Positions 18,728 through 30,098 of a stretch of 30,408 bases of DNA are shown one piece after another. Origin of the DNA: Hyphochytrium catenoides (lineage: Eukaryota; Sar; Hyphochytriomycetes; Hyphochytriales; Hyphochytriaceae); the NCBI GenBank assembly GCA_900088475.1, contig FLMG01003683.1:4424-34831 (forward strand), in the 5' to 3' direction. The notes beneath the pieces are model-generated. The model made no database searches. It was given only the letters and a program-made list of their open reading frames with translations, and was not told where the DNA came from. Positions within the stretch are counted from its first letter, which is position 1; each line of letters opens with the position of its first letter. A program made the position numbers and the translations under genes.

Positions 18728-21424
18728 AGCAGCAGGCCACGGAAAGGAGGAAATGTGAAAGAGAAGGTTGAGAAGAAAGAGCATCTTGAGCCCAAGAGAG
18801 AGGAAAGGGACGGACGAAAACGTTTGCCCCTTTACGAAACCGAGAAGCGCCTCTGCAGCTTCTTTGTCTTCTGACCGTTCATCTTCCCTTCCTCAATCTT
18901 CACTGCTCTTGTCTCTCTTTCAGTCTGTCTCGTGATGCCTCTCCCTCATTCCGTGTCATATCTGGCTTCTTTTGCCGTTGGTCTCACACTTGCTTTTCCT
19001 GTTCCAGGATGTTCCAGGACAAGGCTGTCCTTGTTATGGAACTGTTGGGGGAGAGCCTCTCACAGCTCAGACAGAAGGCGCAGTCGGCTAACGGACTCTC
19101 TCCTACCGAAGTCATACCCGTCGCTTTGCAGGTCAGTCGTCACAGAGAACGATAAATCCCTACGATGCTCTGAGATGTCTTTCACCTTGCATGGCTAATG
19201 CTGCTCTAAGATGTCTCTCAGCTTGCATGATCAATGGGGAATTGTCTGTCTGCTCTATCCTCGTTTCCTTTTCACTTGTATATCCTCCTTTGCTGTCCAC
19301 TCTAAGTTCTTTGCTTTGCGCTCTCTTTCTTTCCCTCTCTCTCTCGGGTTCCCTCTTTTGCTGTGCAATGCTGGATGTCTGTACAAGGAGAAGTGCGATC
19401 TGTACATAACCTTTACTTGTCTTCTCCTCTCTGTTATCTATCACTGGACCGCGGACCTCCAGATGTTAAGCTGCCTGGAGGACCTACACCGTGCAGGATA
19501 TGTGCATAGAGACATTAAGCCCTCAAACTTCGTGAGNNNNCCCCCCCTCTCTTTACCTATCTATTATCTATCTATCTATCTATCTCTTTCTTCCTTGGGT
19601 TCTCGCCACGCACGATGTGACAGCCTCATTCCTAAGGTTCCTCACCACTTGTTCTGTGAGGGCTCTTGGCGTTTTCTCCTTGATGACAGTGCTTCTCTTA
19701 TCCTCGGCAATTCGGTGGCAATGAACTGCCTCATCCTAGCTGAGTCTGTCATGCCTGGTGCAACTTTTTGTGAGTGACTCTCACGGAGTTTTGCCATAAT
19801 CTTACACGGTACTTCTCCCTCCGGTGCTTTGCAGTGACTTCTATCTTATAGACTTTGGCCTGACCAAGCCATTCAGAACCGCATCAGGTAGATCGGCCAG
19901 CTCTTTTCATGCTATAGCTGCCCCACCTCTTTGTCAGTTTCCAACCTCATATTCCACTTTACTCTGGCTCTATCTCACTCCTTTTTGCAGGGGAAGTAAT
20001 CCCTCCTAGATCTAAAGCAGACTTTCGAGGGACGTCCATGTACGCTTCGGCTGGAGCGCATGCATTGAGGGAACAAGGGCCGGTGGACGACATGTGGTCC
20101 TTCCTCTTTGTAGTGGTCGACCTCCTAAGAGGAGAATTGCCCTGGAGCCGAGAGGCGCTAAATAAAGAGAGAGACGCAGTGTTGAAGCTTAAGACACATT
20201 ATACTATCTCCTCTCCCGCTGACCTCGTGGAAGGCTTGCCAGGAGAGCGGTATCTGCTCGAGATCATGAAGGAGCTGGGACGAGGAAAGGAGTATGGTTT
20301 CATGCCTGACTATAACAAGATCAGACAGCTCTTGGAAGCCATCCAGTCAGAACGAACCGAGAATGTCCTACAAGCGGTCTCTTACTCTGCTCAAGCAGCG
20401 GCAGGCATCGACTCGAGGGCTGAGCCAGAGAGCTGGGCAGAAAGGGCGCTCAAAGCGGTGCGTCGTTGCTGTGTCCTGATGTCCTTTACTTCAAAGGCGT
20501 CAAATTCGCTTTTTCTAGCTCTCATTTTCAATTCTAACTGGCTCTAGATGCCCTGGCGCAAGATAATACTCTCGCGCCTTCCCGTTCTTTCCTGCCCGTA
20601 TGCTCTCTCTCTCTCTCTCTCTCTCTCTTCTTTTTCGCGGTTTGTCCCTCTACTCGATCATCTTCTCACATGTGCACAAGAATTACGAACAATCCTGACT
20701 CTAATGAAGGCTTGCCTCTTCAAAATATCTTGTCTCTCCCTCCTATGTCTATTACTCTTCTTCTACACTGACACTTACCTTCTCATTCTTCCGTGCACAG
20801 CTGGCAGCGGGGAACCTCCACTCTCTCTGTGCCGTCCTTGAGGTCAGTATATTTTACGTGAATAGTCTGCACATCAATCTTACCTGTCTAGTAACTCCCG
20901 ATATCTGCACCTTTTGGCAGGAGGCGGAGAAGAACGGAGGATTTTTCTTGACACATACGGAGAACTTCGATCAAGCCCTTAAGGTTCACTCCTATGGACT
21001 TCAATATCATCGTGCCTGCTGGCCTCCTTGATCTCCTCTGTTCTCTATTGCACCCGTCATTTCGTTTCTTCTTCGACCTCAACGTAATTGTCTCCATTTC
21101 GTCACCCTTCTCGCTCTTACCCGTCTCCCACCGGGCGAACTGCTCTCCTGCTCTTCCACCCAGATTCAAGAGATTTTGTTCCAAGTAGAGAAAGCTGTTC
21201 ATGACAAGAAGGTCGCCCCTCCGTCTATCCAGACATTTGATGAGCAGCAGAAGCACGAGCAGCAGCTGCGAGCAGATGCGATGAGACGACGCCGAGAGAA
21301 GGAGGAGCAGTTCAAGGCATCGCTGTACGGAGCACAACGAGACAAAGACCAGGGACCAACAACCTCTGCTGCTCAAGTAGATGAGCGAGGAGAAGGAGAA
21401 AAACAGATGCGGAAGCCTAGCTGA
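18008..21424 (+). CDS. Tau-tubulin-kinase-like (CK1 superfamily) protein kinase, interrupted by an assembly gap
   Basis: Recognised exons: 18008-18016, 18150-18200, 18271-18346, 18449-18542, 19008-19131, 19463-19531, 19835-19887, 19991-20457, 20801-20842, 20921-20983, 21164-21424; about 436 residues plus a missing exon. Kinase landmarks are MLKPGEVIEKRWRVLEKIGE with the Gly-rich loop EGTFSEIYAARD, the ATP-binding Lys41 in VAVKIES, VLVMELLGESL, catalytic loop HRDIKPSNF (Asp135), DFYLIDFGLTKPF, and FRGTSMYASAGAHALREQGP followed by VDDMWSFLFV and GELPW. RWRVLEKIGE and the GT-x-x-YAS-x-x-AH pattern point to TTBK/Asator-type CK1 kinases, which phosphorylate tubulin, tau and ciliary proteins. A Glu/Lys/Gln-rich helix (FDEQQKHEQQLRADAMRRRR) forms the C-terminus. 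Exon 1 carries only three codons. Exon 6 ends in phase 0 at GTGAG just before the N gap, but exon 7 needs phase 2, so at least one exon is lost or unread there. Confidence 0.83.
18572..18724. repeat. (TA)n then (GA)n microsatellites
   Basis: A short TA run (about 18572-18594) is followed by interrupted GA repeats in the TTBK-like gene's fourth intron. Confidence 0.93.
19167..19238. repeat. Imperfect 36-bp tandem duplication
   Basis: Two copies of a unit beginning GCTCT(G/A)AGATGTCT and containing CTTGCATG occur head to tail (19167-19200 and 19203-19236) in the intron 19132-19462 of the kinase gene, differing at only a few positions. Confidence 0.75.
19537..19540. other. Assembly gap (NNNN)
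   Basis: Four N bases sit five bases after the end of a kinase exon and just before C- and CTAT-repeat sequence. The true gap length may not be four bases, and it coincides with a reading-frame phase conflict in the gene. Confidence 0.99.
19565..19586. repeat. (TATC)n tetranucleotide repeat
   Basis: About five tandem TATC units directly after the N gap in the kinase intron. Confidence 0.9.
20601..20628. repeat. (CT)n microsatellite
   Basis: CT repeat in the kinase intron 20458-20800, on the sense strand. Confidence 0.93.
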
Positions 21425-21669
21425 AGGTCAAAATAATGCAATTTAGCTTGTTATGCTACCCTTACTCCTGAGTGTGTCTGTTTTAGGAGTCAGAATGCGC
21501 TCACTCTAGGGGAAAGTGTGGGCTAGATCCTGTCAAAGTGAAGACATTTTCATGTCTTCCCCGATGTGACGGTCGAGGAACTATCCCAATATGTGCAAGC
21601 TTCCCTGTTGATTGATGTTTTCCTCTTGGCCCATCTCTCTCTCTCTCTCTTTTTGCCCCAAACGAGGAC

Positions 21670-22134
21670 TTATCTTAAGATACTGATGTCATAACCACCA
21701 TACGAGGACTTATCCTCTGGCACAGGAATGAATCTCATAAGCACTCCCAGAGGTAGAGCAATGCTTCCTAGCCCAGCTGCGATCAGCCACTGCTCCGCAC
21801 TCAAAGGCGACGTTTTCACAAAGTCCCCGCCGAACTGAGTTAATAGAACTTGCAGGAAAGTGGTGATGAAGACGATCATCACAAAGGTGCGGTTGGTGAA
21901 GAAGCCTTGGAAGACGTTCCACTTATCGCCGATGCTGCGCGAGTTGATCTCGTTGAAGATCTGGCAGAAGACGAAGGTGCAGAAGACGATAGAGAAGTGC
22001 CTGTAGTCGAACTGCATGCAAGCCTTTTTCTCATCATCATAATACTCCACACATTCGTTGCCGGGTGGAACTTGGAACCAATCGGAGCCCTTGAAGATCA
22101 GAAGTAGCTGGACCGTCAGCTGCAGGATGAAGAT

Positions 22135-22174
<40 letters not shown>

Positions 22175-25100
22175 AGGATTAGAAACACGATCGAATCCTA
22201 GACCGAGCCCGATCGAAGACATTCTTCAGAAGTAGCTCTTTCTCTCTCTTTCTCTGCGTTTTTCATGCTTTATCAATGTGATTTGCCTCATACCGAGGAG
22301 TCGGAACCTACCTGGAAGCCGCTCTGCACTGCAATATTTCTGATCATATAAGGGTCCAGAAGCCTAGCCGAGCGCTTGTATGGCCGTCGGTTGAGCAAGT
22401 CAATGGTGGGTTCCTCTGTGCCCAGCGCCAGAGCGCCCATGGTGTCCATGATAAGGTTCACCCAGAGCATCATCACAGCGTTCAGTGGGGGTTCGAAGTC
22501 TGCGCAAGCCGCGATGAAGGTAACGCACAGCGCAACCTACGGAGAGTTTATTAGCCAAGAAGAGTCCACTTCACGGCAAACACTCTCTCTTTCTCTTTCT
22601 GTTCTATTAACTCCTTTGCCCCCGAAGAAAGGGAAGAGCATACTCACCACATTAACGGTCAATTGGAACTGAAGGAACTTGCGAATATTGTCATAGACAC
22701 ATCGACCCCAGAGTACTGCCTGACGGATAGAAAAGAATCTGTCGTCCATGATGACAATCGCTATGAAGCGGAAGAGAGAGAGAGAGAGAGCGGGGGGTGG
22801 GGTGGGGGGAAGAGAGGGAGAGATTATTGTTAGTGAACAAGAGGCCACAGGGAGAAGAGAGAGACAGGAACCGCATACGGATTGCTAAGTAGAATAAGGT
22901 CTCTGAGAAAGAAGGTCATTACCTGAGGCTTCTTTGGCCACTTCCGTGCCCGAGAGACCCATCGAGAGCCCCACGTCTGCCGCCTTGAGGGCAGGAGCAT
23001 CGTTGGTTCCATCTCCTGTGACGCCTACCACCTCTCCGGTCTTCTTTAGAAGGGTAACGAGCTTGAACTTGTCATCGGGTGAAGAGCGTGCCAGGACCTG
23101 AGGAGGCAGAACCGTCAATATAATTCAGACATTAACATCGGAGGGGACGGGTAAGAACGAAGGAGAACAAGGGTGAAAGGCGGAGTAGTAAAAGACCCTG
23201 AGTCACCAGAGCAATGAAGAGTCAGAAGACGAGAGACGCGGGCTCCTTTTAGAGAGAGAAGTAAGCCGGAGAGGAGCATCCATAGGACAAGTTAGACAAA
23301 GTGGAAGGAGAAGAACTAGGTAGGAGACGCACGGAAAGCGTTCGTTCGGAGAATTCAATAGGAGAGTTGGAAGAGAGAAAGAGAGAGAGAGAGAGAGCAG
23401 AGAGAGAGGCTACAAAAAGGAAGAGCGCAGCACCTGCAGCCGAGGCAGTAGAGCCTCAATCTCACTATCAGGCATCTTCCGGAATGAAGGACCCTCCAAA
23501 GCTAAGCCCTTGGCAGTCAGGATGCCGCACTGCTTAGCGATGGCACTGGCGGTATGAATGTTGTCACCCGTGACCATTCTAACCATGATCCCTGCCTTCT
23601 GACACTGATTCACGGCGTCAACGACGTCAGGCCGCAGAGGGTCAATGATACCGAAGATGGCATCCAGCACCATCTCCGAGTCGGGAGGCGTGTCTAGCGC
23701 TTCTAGGTTGTCAGGGATCGCACCATAGGGGATCTCCTTATGAGCTACACCGATGGTTCTGAGGGCTGGAGAGCACAGGGAGGAGAAGAGAGTGAGAACG
23801 GAGAATAGGGGAGAGAAAGAGGGTAGAGAGCGAGAAAGGAGACGGTGGAAAATATTGTGGACAATATTGCGACCGCGGCAAATAGTGCCTTTTGAGCCGA
23901 CGGTAACAGACAAAGTATAGAGATCTCACCTTCTCCGGCCATGGTGATGATAATCTTGTTCAGGTCCTCACGCATCTTCGTTGTCAGAGCCACAATGTTC
24001 CCGTTCTTGTCCAAGATACTATTGCAGTTCTTCAGGACAATCTCAGACGCACCCTGAGCAAACGAAGAGATAAGTGAGAACGAGAGGCGTCATAACAGCG
24101 GCGAGAGAGCGCGGGACAGGGTGTCAAAAGATATAGAATTGCTAGGAAACGTGGTGCGTGCATACCTTGCAATAGAGAATATGTCCTCCATTCTGAGGAT
24201 TCTTCAGCACGGACGCCATCTGCTTCTTCTCTGAGCTGAACGGGTAAATTCTGTACGTTCCCTTGGCAGACATAGCCTCCTTCCTGACCTTCTCATAGTC
24301 AATGCCCACGGAGCGAAGGAAGAGCAGAAGAGCGCCCTCTGTCTTGTTGCCGTTGACTTCGATAATGGGGCCTTTCTCTTTAAGAATAGCGCTAGAGTTA
24401 ATTGACAAACTCTTTTCTAAGATAGTCTTAAGGTCGAGTGGCAGAGAGGTAGGCAGCTTGCCCTGAGGATAGTATTGGCCGTCAAAGTAGCCAGCGACCA
24501 CGGTCATTCTGTTCTCAGTCAGCGTGCCGGTCTTGTCTGAGCAAATGTTCGTGGCATTGCCCATTGTCTCACATGCAGCGAGGACACGAATGAGGTTGTT
24601 ATCCTGAAGCATTTTTTGCGTGGAGTAGGCGAGAGAGACAGTGACAGCCAGAGGAAGACCTTCGGGAACAGCTACGACTACCACGGTGACAGCAGTAATA
24701 AAAGCACGAACCAAGAAGACGGCAAGTGTCTCTTTCCTCTCCTCTTCACTGTGAGAGAAGTATCGGATAAGCATTGCGCTGAAGGTAAGCAGTGAGGCAG
24801 CCATGCCCACGTATCCTACTCCCTTGGCCATCTTCTCTAGCTTCTCCATGAGAGGAGTGGGCTCCGCCTCACTTGTAAGCTTAGACTTGATGCGTCCCCA
24901 GCGTGAGTCTGGTCCGACGGCAATGCAAAGAGCCTTGCATTGTCCCGAGGTAAGCATGCAGCCCGAAAGAAGAAACGGATCTTTCTTATCGCTCTTCGAA
25001 ATATCATCGGGCTCTCCCGTGAGACTGGACTCATTGCTCTTAGCCTCGTGTCCCTCAATGAACACCAGGTCCGCAGGGATCTTGTCTCCGGTAGCCAAGA

Positions 25101-25659
25101 CGACGATATCTCCCACCTGAAGCTCTGCAACGGGGATATCATCTTGCTTTCCATCTCTCAATACCTTGACTTGAATCTTCTCCTTCTGCTCATTGAGCTT
25201 GCGGAACTGCTTCTCCTTTGAATAGTTGTTGAACGCGGTCACGAAGACCACCAGAAGGACAGAGATAAAGATCGTTAACCCTTCAATCCATCCTTTCTTA
25301 GGATTCTCAATGGTGCCTACTACTAAGGATATCGCCGAGGCAATCGTCAGGACAATAAGCATAGGATCGCTGAAAGCAGCAAACGCCAGCTGGAAGATCG
25401 TCTTAGGCGGTGCCTGAGGATAGACGTTGCTTCCAAAGACTATTGAACGGTCATTGAAGTTTGTCTTGGCCTCTTGTGAGCTTAGACCACTGTCCAGGTC
25501 CGTGTGCAGCATCTTGGCAAGGCTCGCAACTCCTCCGATGGACTTTAGAGTCTCAAAGTTTTCCTTGGTCATCTGGTCCTGATTGAGGGCTGCTAGCCGC
25601 TCTCTATTGATCTGAAAAAGCCCGCCCGGGTCGGGCTTTACGACGGCTGAAGATGCCAT
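21670..25659 (-). CDS. PMCA-type Ca2+-transporting P2B P-type ATPase
   Basis: Seven exons: 25659-24166, 24053-23930, 23765-23434, 23097-22923, 22760-22648, 22536-22312, 22119-21670; 970 residues. It exports Ca2+ across the plasma or a vacuolar membrane using ATP. Landmarks: first helices at about 85-145, actuator motif SSLTGEPDD (Glu216), ion-site helix 4 [12 protein letters not shown] (Glu333), phosphorylated Asp375 in [13 protein letters not shown], nucleotide-domain [29 protein letters not shown], hinge [18 protein letters not shown], and helix 6 [20 protein letters not shown] with the Asn and Asp of the Ca2+ site. [11 protein letters not shown] and [13 protein letters not shown] are typical of PMCA rather than SERCA. 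The C-terminus stops about 20 residues after the last helix ([10 protein letters not shown]), so there is no long calmodulin-binding tail of the animal type. Several introns hold pyrimidine microsatellites on the sense strand. It converges on the kinase gene, 245 bp apart. Confidence 0.94.
22140..22171. repeat. (GA)n microsatellite forming the polypyrimidine tract of a PMCA intron
   Basis: On the minus (sense) strand this is a perfect (CT)n run ending about 20 nt before the acceptor of the last PMCA exon. Confidence 0.95.
23376..23408. repeat. (GA)n microsatellite in a PMCA intron
   Basis: Short GA run just inside the intron 23098-23433; (CT)n on the sense strand. Confidence 0.85.
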
Positions 25660-26187
25660 CTTACTTCTTTTGATGAAGGACCCTTGACTCCCTTTGACTG
25701 TCTTGCTCTTAAGCTCTAGCCCACAGGAAGGATAGAGTCACCCTTTATAGCCGCAAGACCTCTACCTTGCACCGATCGCTTCCCATCTACTTCGCACCCC
25801 ACATCTTTCCTCACTTCTTTTATCTCCGCTATCGGGCCCCACGTCCCCTTTGCCAGACCCAAGGCTGTTCTATGCCCCTGAACTCACAATTGACCTCCCA
25901 ATTCTCGAGTGCGCCACCTCAAGGCTCGCGTCCAGGGTGCAGTTTTCCTTGAGGCGGAAGCTCTTCAATAGTCCTTGTCGATCTGCACTTCGCTCCAACT
26001 GCACCAGGAACTCGACACTGGCGAGGCGAGGATGATTGGGAAAGATGCAAAAGAGCAAGCTCTCAGTCCCTAGCGTTTGGCAATGCAGCGGGAGATGAGC
26101 TTGAGCGTGTGCCGCTCGCCTTCTTCTCTCTTTGCGCTTGCCCTCTGTCCTTCTCTCTCTTCTTATACCTCTCTCCTTTCTTTGTTC

Positions 26188-26204
26188 GCTCTCTCTCTCT
26201 CTCT

Positions 26205-26241
<37 letters not shown>
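26188..26241. repeat. (CT)n microsatellite
   Basis: CT repeat with one C-rich interruption in the spacer upstream of PMCA. Confidence 0.95.
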
Positions 26242-26242
<1 letters not shown>

Positions 26243-26357
26243 CTGGATTCCAGTTCCTAAGAAGTGCAAGCCGAGCAGCTCCAGTGAGGCCGTTACTCAC
26301 CTTCAGCCATCAAACTACTACTATACAAATCATAGGCCTTATAGCGCTAAAAGGGAT

Positions 26358-26431
26358 ATTACTATCCCATTCATAGTAATAATCAAGAGGCATTCAGGCT
26401 AAATCAAGGCGAAAAGGTTTCATAGTAATAA
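26358..26431. repeat. AT-rich hairpin and 13-bp direct repeat
   Basis: ATTACTAT (26358-26365) and ATAGTAAT (26373-26380) are perfect inverted copies around a 7-nt loop. The 13-mer TTCATAGTAATAA occurs at 26370-26382 and again at 26419-26431. Confidence 0.7.
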
Positions 26432-26649
26432 GCTCAGCGACAACGTGCAACCCGATAGATTTCAATATTATTTTGAATCTTTCACTTAAGATTACTGTAT
26501 ATACGAATGCATTTGTTTGTTACCGAAGCGCTTCAAGGAAAGATTCCCCGTTCGTTATGAAGTGAGTGGTCAATACCTTGTAACGACCCTTTGACCGGTA
26601 ACCGCTAGCTGTAGGTGGTTTTGGCAAGGTTTGGGTGCGGGAGTAAAAC

Positions 26650-26650
26650 G

Positions 26651-26682
<32 letters not shown>

Positions 26683-26776
26683 ATTCTCTCTCTCTCTCCC
26701 CTCTTCTCTCTCTTTCTCTCTCTCTCTCACTCTCTCTCTCTTCTCTCACTCTCTCTCTCTTCTCTCTCTCTCTCAT
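26650..26776. repeat. Long interrupted (CT)n tract
   Basis: About 125 bp of CT repeats broken by CA and TTCT, continuing into a further 170 bp of pyrimidine-rich sequence. Confidence 0.95.
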
Positions 26777-28318
26777 CCGTTTTTCACCTTTTCTCCTCTC
26801 TCAACTCTTAGGTCTACTCTTTGCTTGTATCTCTGTCTGGTCCTCTTTCCCTTCTCTTTGGCCTCCTCTCTCCATCTTCTATCTCTCTTCACCTTCGTCT
26901 TCCCTTGCTTCTGTCTCTTCTTGGGCCCTAACCCTTCTCTCTCTTGCCTCTACTAGGCGCCTATTGCCTGGTCCTGGATTTTTTGCCCTCCTCCTGCTGC
27001 TTCTTGATCTTTTGCCCCTCTCTCTTCACAGTGAAGAAGACCTCGAGTGCTCCTACTCCTCCTTGCGTGCCTCTTAGTGAAAGGCCAACCAAGCCTATGA
27101 ATCAGAAGAGCTGATGATGGAGCCTTTTGCTGTTTGGCACGTGCTTGTGTCAAGCAGTGAAGAGAGCTTGGAGCTAACGACGTAGCATCTAGAGGAGGAA
27201 GAAGGAAGGAAAGGAAAAGGACCAGGAGAGCAAGGGAAGGAAGACAGCAGATCCTAGCGTTACATCTGTAGGACGGAGTAGCTGGACAAAAGCGAATGAG
27301 CGTAGTGCCTGTCTCACGTGAGTCCGGCTACTCTATAGATCCACGCGCTTAGAGGGAACATTTGTGCTTGGTACCGGAACAGTTATGTGCCAGCTGCTTG
27401 GTGGTGCATAATATCTCCTATGGTGCTCCTGCTGTTAGAGGAAGGATGGCTGCCAGTTGGCGGCTCTAAAAGGAAACAGATCCCTAGTCAGGAGCATGCC
27501 TCCTGCAGGGCAAGATACAGAGATGTCCAGTAGGAGAATGGATTGTGATGGGAAGAGAAGATGATGGTGATGAGGATGGATGATGGCAGACAGACAGTGG
27601 AGCGCTCCACTGCTGCTGCTACTACTAAGGTACAGCAGCATCTTCTTCTGGGGACCACTTCGAGAGAGAGAGAGAGAGACAGCAAGCAAGACGGAAACTA
27701 TAGAGAAAGAGGAGTCAACTTGACATTCAGGGACAACACGGAAGAAATATTTGACGAAGTGGGCGAAGGGAGAGAGAGAATTGATCGGGCAAAGGAGGAG
27801 GATCTGTCACTTGCAAGCAAATATGATCAACATTAGATAGTGACGAGACAAAGAGTACGAACGAGAGGATCAAAAGAGACAAGACTGAGCTTGCTTGCCC
27901 GTCTTTTATGACGTCGTCTAATGCGCTTTAGGTTGCCGTGCTGGGACCTTCTCGCTATGACATAGAACCTCCTTCCCTTCCTAAGAGCAAATGAACCTAT
28001 GTCCTGCTGTGCTCCTCCCGTTCTTTTACCTCTGTGGGTGCGCAGAGGTTGAAGAGCTAAAGATCAGCCAAGGCGGGAGAGGCGGCTGCGATAGACGTGG
28101 TACATTCTCAATGATTGGTTGGACGACCTTCTTATCGTTCTGTTCACTGTTCTGCTTAGTTGTTCACTAGGAAGCTCTTTCCGTCTCTCTCAAGCTGCCG
28201 ACTGAGATGAAGTGGCCTGTTAGAGAGACAGCTCCTCCTAAATGGCATCCAGGCCATAACAATGTTGTTGAGCGTTAATAAAGAACACATAGATGTAAAT
28301 CGTTCCTTCTCTGTCGCA

Positions 28319-28319
<1 letters not shown>

Positions 28320-28406
<87 letters not shown>

Positions 28407-28411
28407 CCTCT
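28320..28411. repeat. (CT)n microsatellite
   Basis: About 90 bp of CT repeats with single-base interruptions in the long spacer. Confidence 0.95.
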
Positions 28412-28461
28412 CGTTCGTCACAGTCTTTTTGTCTGAGCCCGACGGGCTGATGCTCCTCCTC

Positions 28462-28845
28462 CTATCTTTCGCTGTTTCTCTTTTCGAGATTCACTTGCTT
28501 CCGGTCATCGACCGCGTGCCCTTCCCCTGAACGGACGCACACGCTCCCGGGGCAGTTTACTCCTCTCATAGAGAAGGCAGTCCAAAGTTGATCAATTCCT
28601 TTCCTTATCATCTGTTCAGCAAACAGAAATTGTGTCTCGTGGGGTTTATGACTAAAAATAGCTGTGAAGCTCTTTTCGAGGCCAGATGACTGCTGCGAGT
28701 GTAGGCGCCGGTGCCAAGAGGAAGGTGACAGGTCAAGACTAGGGAGTGCGTTCAGCGGAAACCATCGACGCGTGTGAGAGAATGAGAGGAGAAGAGATGG
28801 GAGAGACATCTGGAAAGAGAAGACAATAGTATAAGTTGTTAGCAT
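28462..28845 (-). CDS. Doubtful ORF or terminal exon, function unknown
   Basis: A 127-codon open frame on the minus strand. Its last about 75 residues (GLEKSFTAIFSHKPHETQFL to NLEKRNSER) have mixed composition free of simple repeats, unlike most chance ORFs in this spacer. A pyrimidine run plus CAG (CTCTTTCCAG) near its 5' end could be an acceptor, which would make it a 3' exon. It shows no recognised domain and could be part of an alternative 3' end of the vasohibin-like gene. Confidence 0.2.
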   Translation of the reverse strand: MLTTYTIVFSFQMSLPSLLLSFSHTRRWFPLNALPSLDLSPSSWHRRLHSQQSSGLEKSFTAIFSHKPHETQFLFAEQMIRKGIDQLWTAFSMRGVNCPGSVCVRSGEGHAVDDRKQVNLEKRNSER

Positions 28846-29164
28846 GTGTCATTTGGATGTCCTCTCGGCTTCCGTCTTTGCCAGGCAGTTTCTTCGTTAT
28901 TCCCCTTGCACGCCAACTCCCTGCGCATGCCCAGACTGCTGAGCTGAGGCATGCTCCCCGTTCTTTCTCTCCTATCTCAGATAGATTTGCAAGATAGGGA
29001 TCTAGCAGAGGCAGCACAATCTTTCTTTATTGGATCCTAGACAATGCCTGGCCTCTGATGCCCAATTCTTATAATGCAAAGGTCATTCCTGGGTTGATAC
29101 GCCAGGCCCTCGCATGCTAAGAGCTAAGAAAGAAGTTCAAGTCTAAGTGAGAGTCGCACGGGAG

Positions 29165-29222
<58 letters not shown>
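29165..29222. repeat. (CA)n-(GA)n compound microsatellite
   Basis: CA repeats followed by about 40 bp of GA repeats, 3' of the vasohibin-like gene. Confidence 0.95.
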
Positions 29223-29223
<1 letters not shown>

Positions 29224-29548
29224 TGAGATGTAGCTGAGGAAGCTGCCATAGTTCGTCTAAGCGAGAGTAAAAAGCTCTACAACAGTCAGCTTGCTATGCG
29301 ACATGCTTCCTGACGTGCCTAAAGCCTATCTTCCGCGTCGCGAGCGCCACCGTTGAGGGGTAAACGACGGCTCTTGTTACGTCCCGCAACTGCTGAGGCA
29401 AACGTTGCCTTGAAGGCCTGAGATCTGTCCAAGTCTAACGGCATTGAGGCCGACGCGGGAGTGACACTTGAGCCAAATCTATGACTGTATCTCAGACTCA
29501 AAGAGAGCCAGGGAAGAGAGCAACTCCTTCTGAGAAGAACATGAGTCC

Positions 29549-29780
29549 TCAAGCTCTATTCGTTTCGCCTTCAAGAGAGCAATGGCAACCATTGTCGAAG
29601 AAGAGAAGATGTTGGTCGGCATGATTCAGAGAAGAGAATGAGTCAGGAGATAGTGCTCGGTAGACCTGGGATGGATGCTACCATTAACTATAAGAAAGCA
29701 GGAACCTAGGAAGGAAGACACAAGCATTACTCTGAGAGAAAATAAGCGAGACCGTGACACTGAGCGAGAGACACTAAGGA

Positions 29781-29819
<39 letters not shown>

Positions 29820-30051
29820 AGACAAAGAAGAAGAGAAGAAAGGAGCCAGTAAAGGCGGCAAGCACAAAGAGGGGCTCTCTAGTACCTGCCAGTTGACGAT
29901 CTCGGCGGAGTGGATGTCATGGCTAAGTGGAGCGCCTAGAATGACCGCTTTCAAGCGGTGACCCAGCGCTTTATAACTCTTTTGATAGTCTAACACCAGC
30001 GCAGAGAGACTCTAAGAAGAAGAAAGCGAGAGGGGTTGAGAAAATGCGAGG

Positions 30052-30098
<47 letters not shown>

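Larger units (their letters stand above)
25660..29548. other. Long repeat-rich spacer without a recognisable gene
   Basis: Nearly 3.9 kb between the PMCA start and the vasohibin-like stop. It includes the PMCA promoter side, an AT-rich stretch (about 26310-26530), several (CT)n or (GA)n tracts and a few doubtful ORFs. The plus ORF at 27561-27836 (91 codons, Glu/Arg-rich end TFRDNTEEIFDEVGEGRERI) and the minus ORF at 28462-28845 are the best candidates. Neither matches a family I know, and no supporting exon chain was found. Intron-rich genes with poorly conserved products could be hidden here. Confidence 0.5.

Noticed and set aside
22493-22505. GGTTCGAAGTC-like motif resembling a tRNA B box
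   Set aside because: It lies inside a conserved PMCA exon (FEPPLNAV) and no cloverleaf is visible.
26615-27077. Plus-strand ORFs of 113 and 148 codons
   Set aside because: Alternating Ser-Leu from CT repeats; simple-sequence artefact.
28739-29017. Minus ORF of 92 codons downstream of the vasohibin-like gene
   Set aside because: A second frame over the same bases is equally open, no family is recognised, and no clear donor joins it to other exons.
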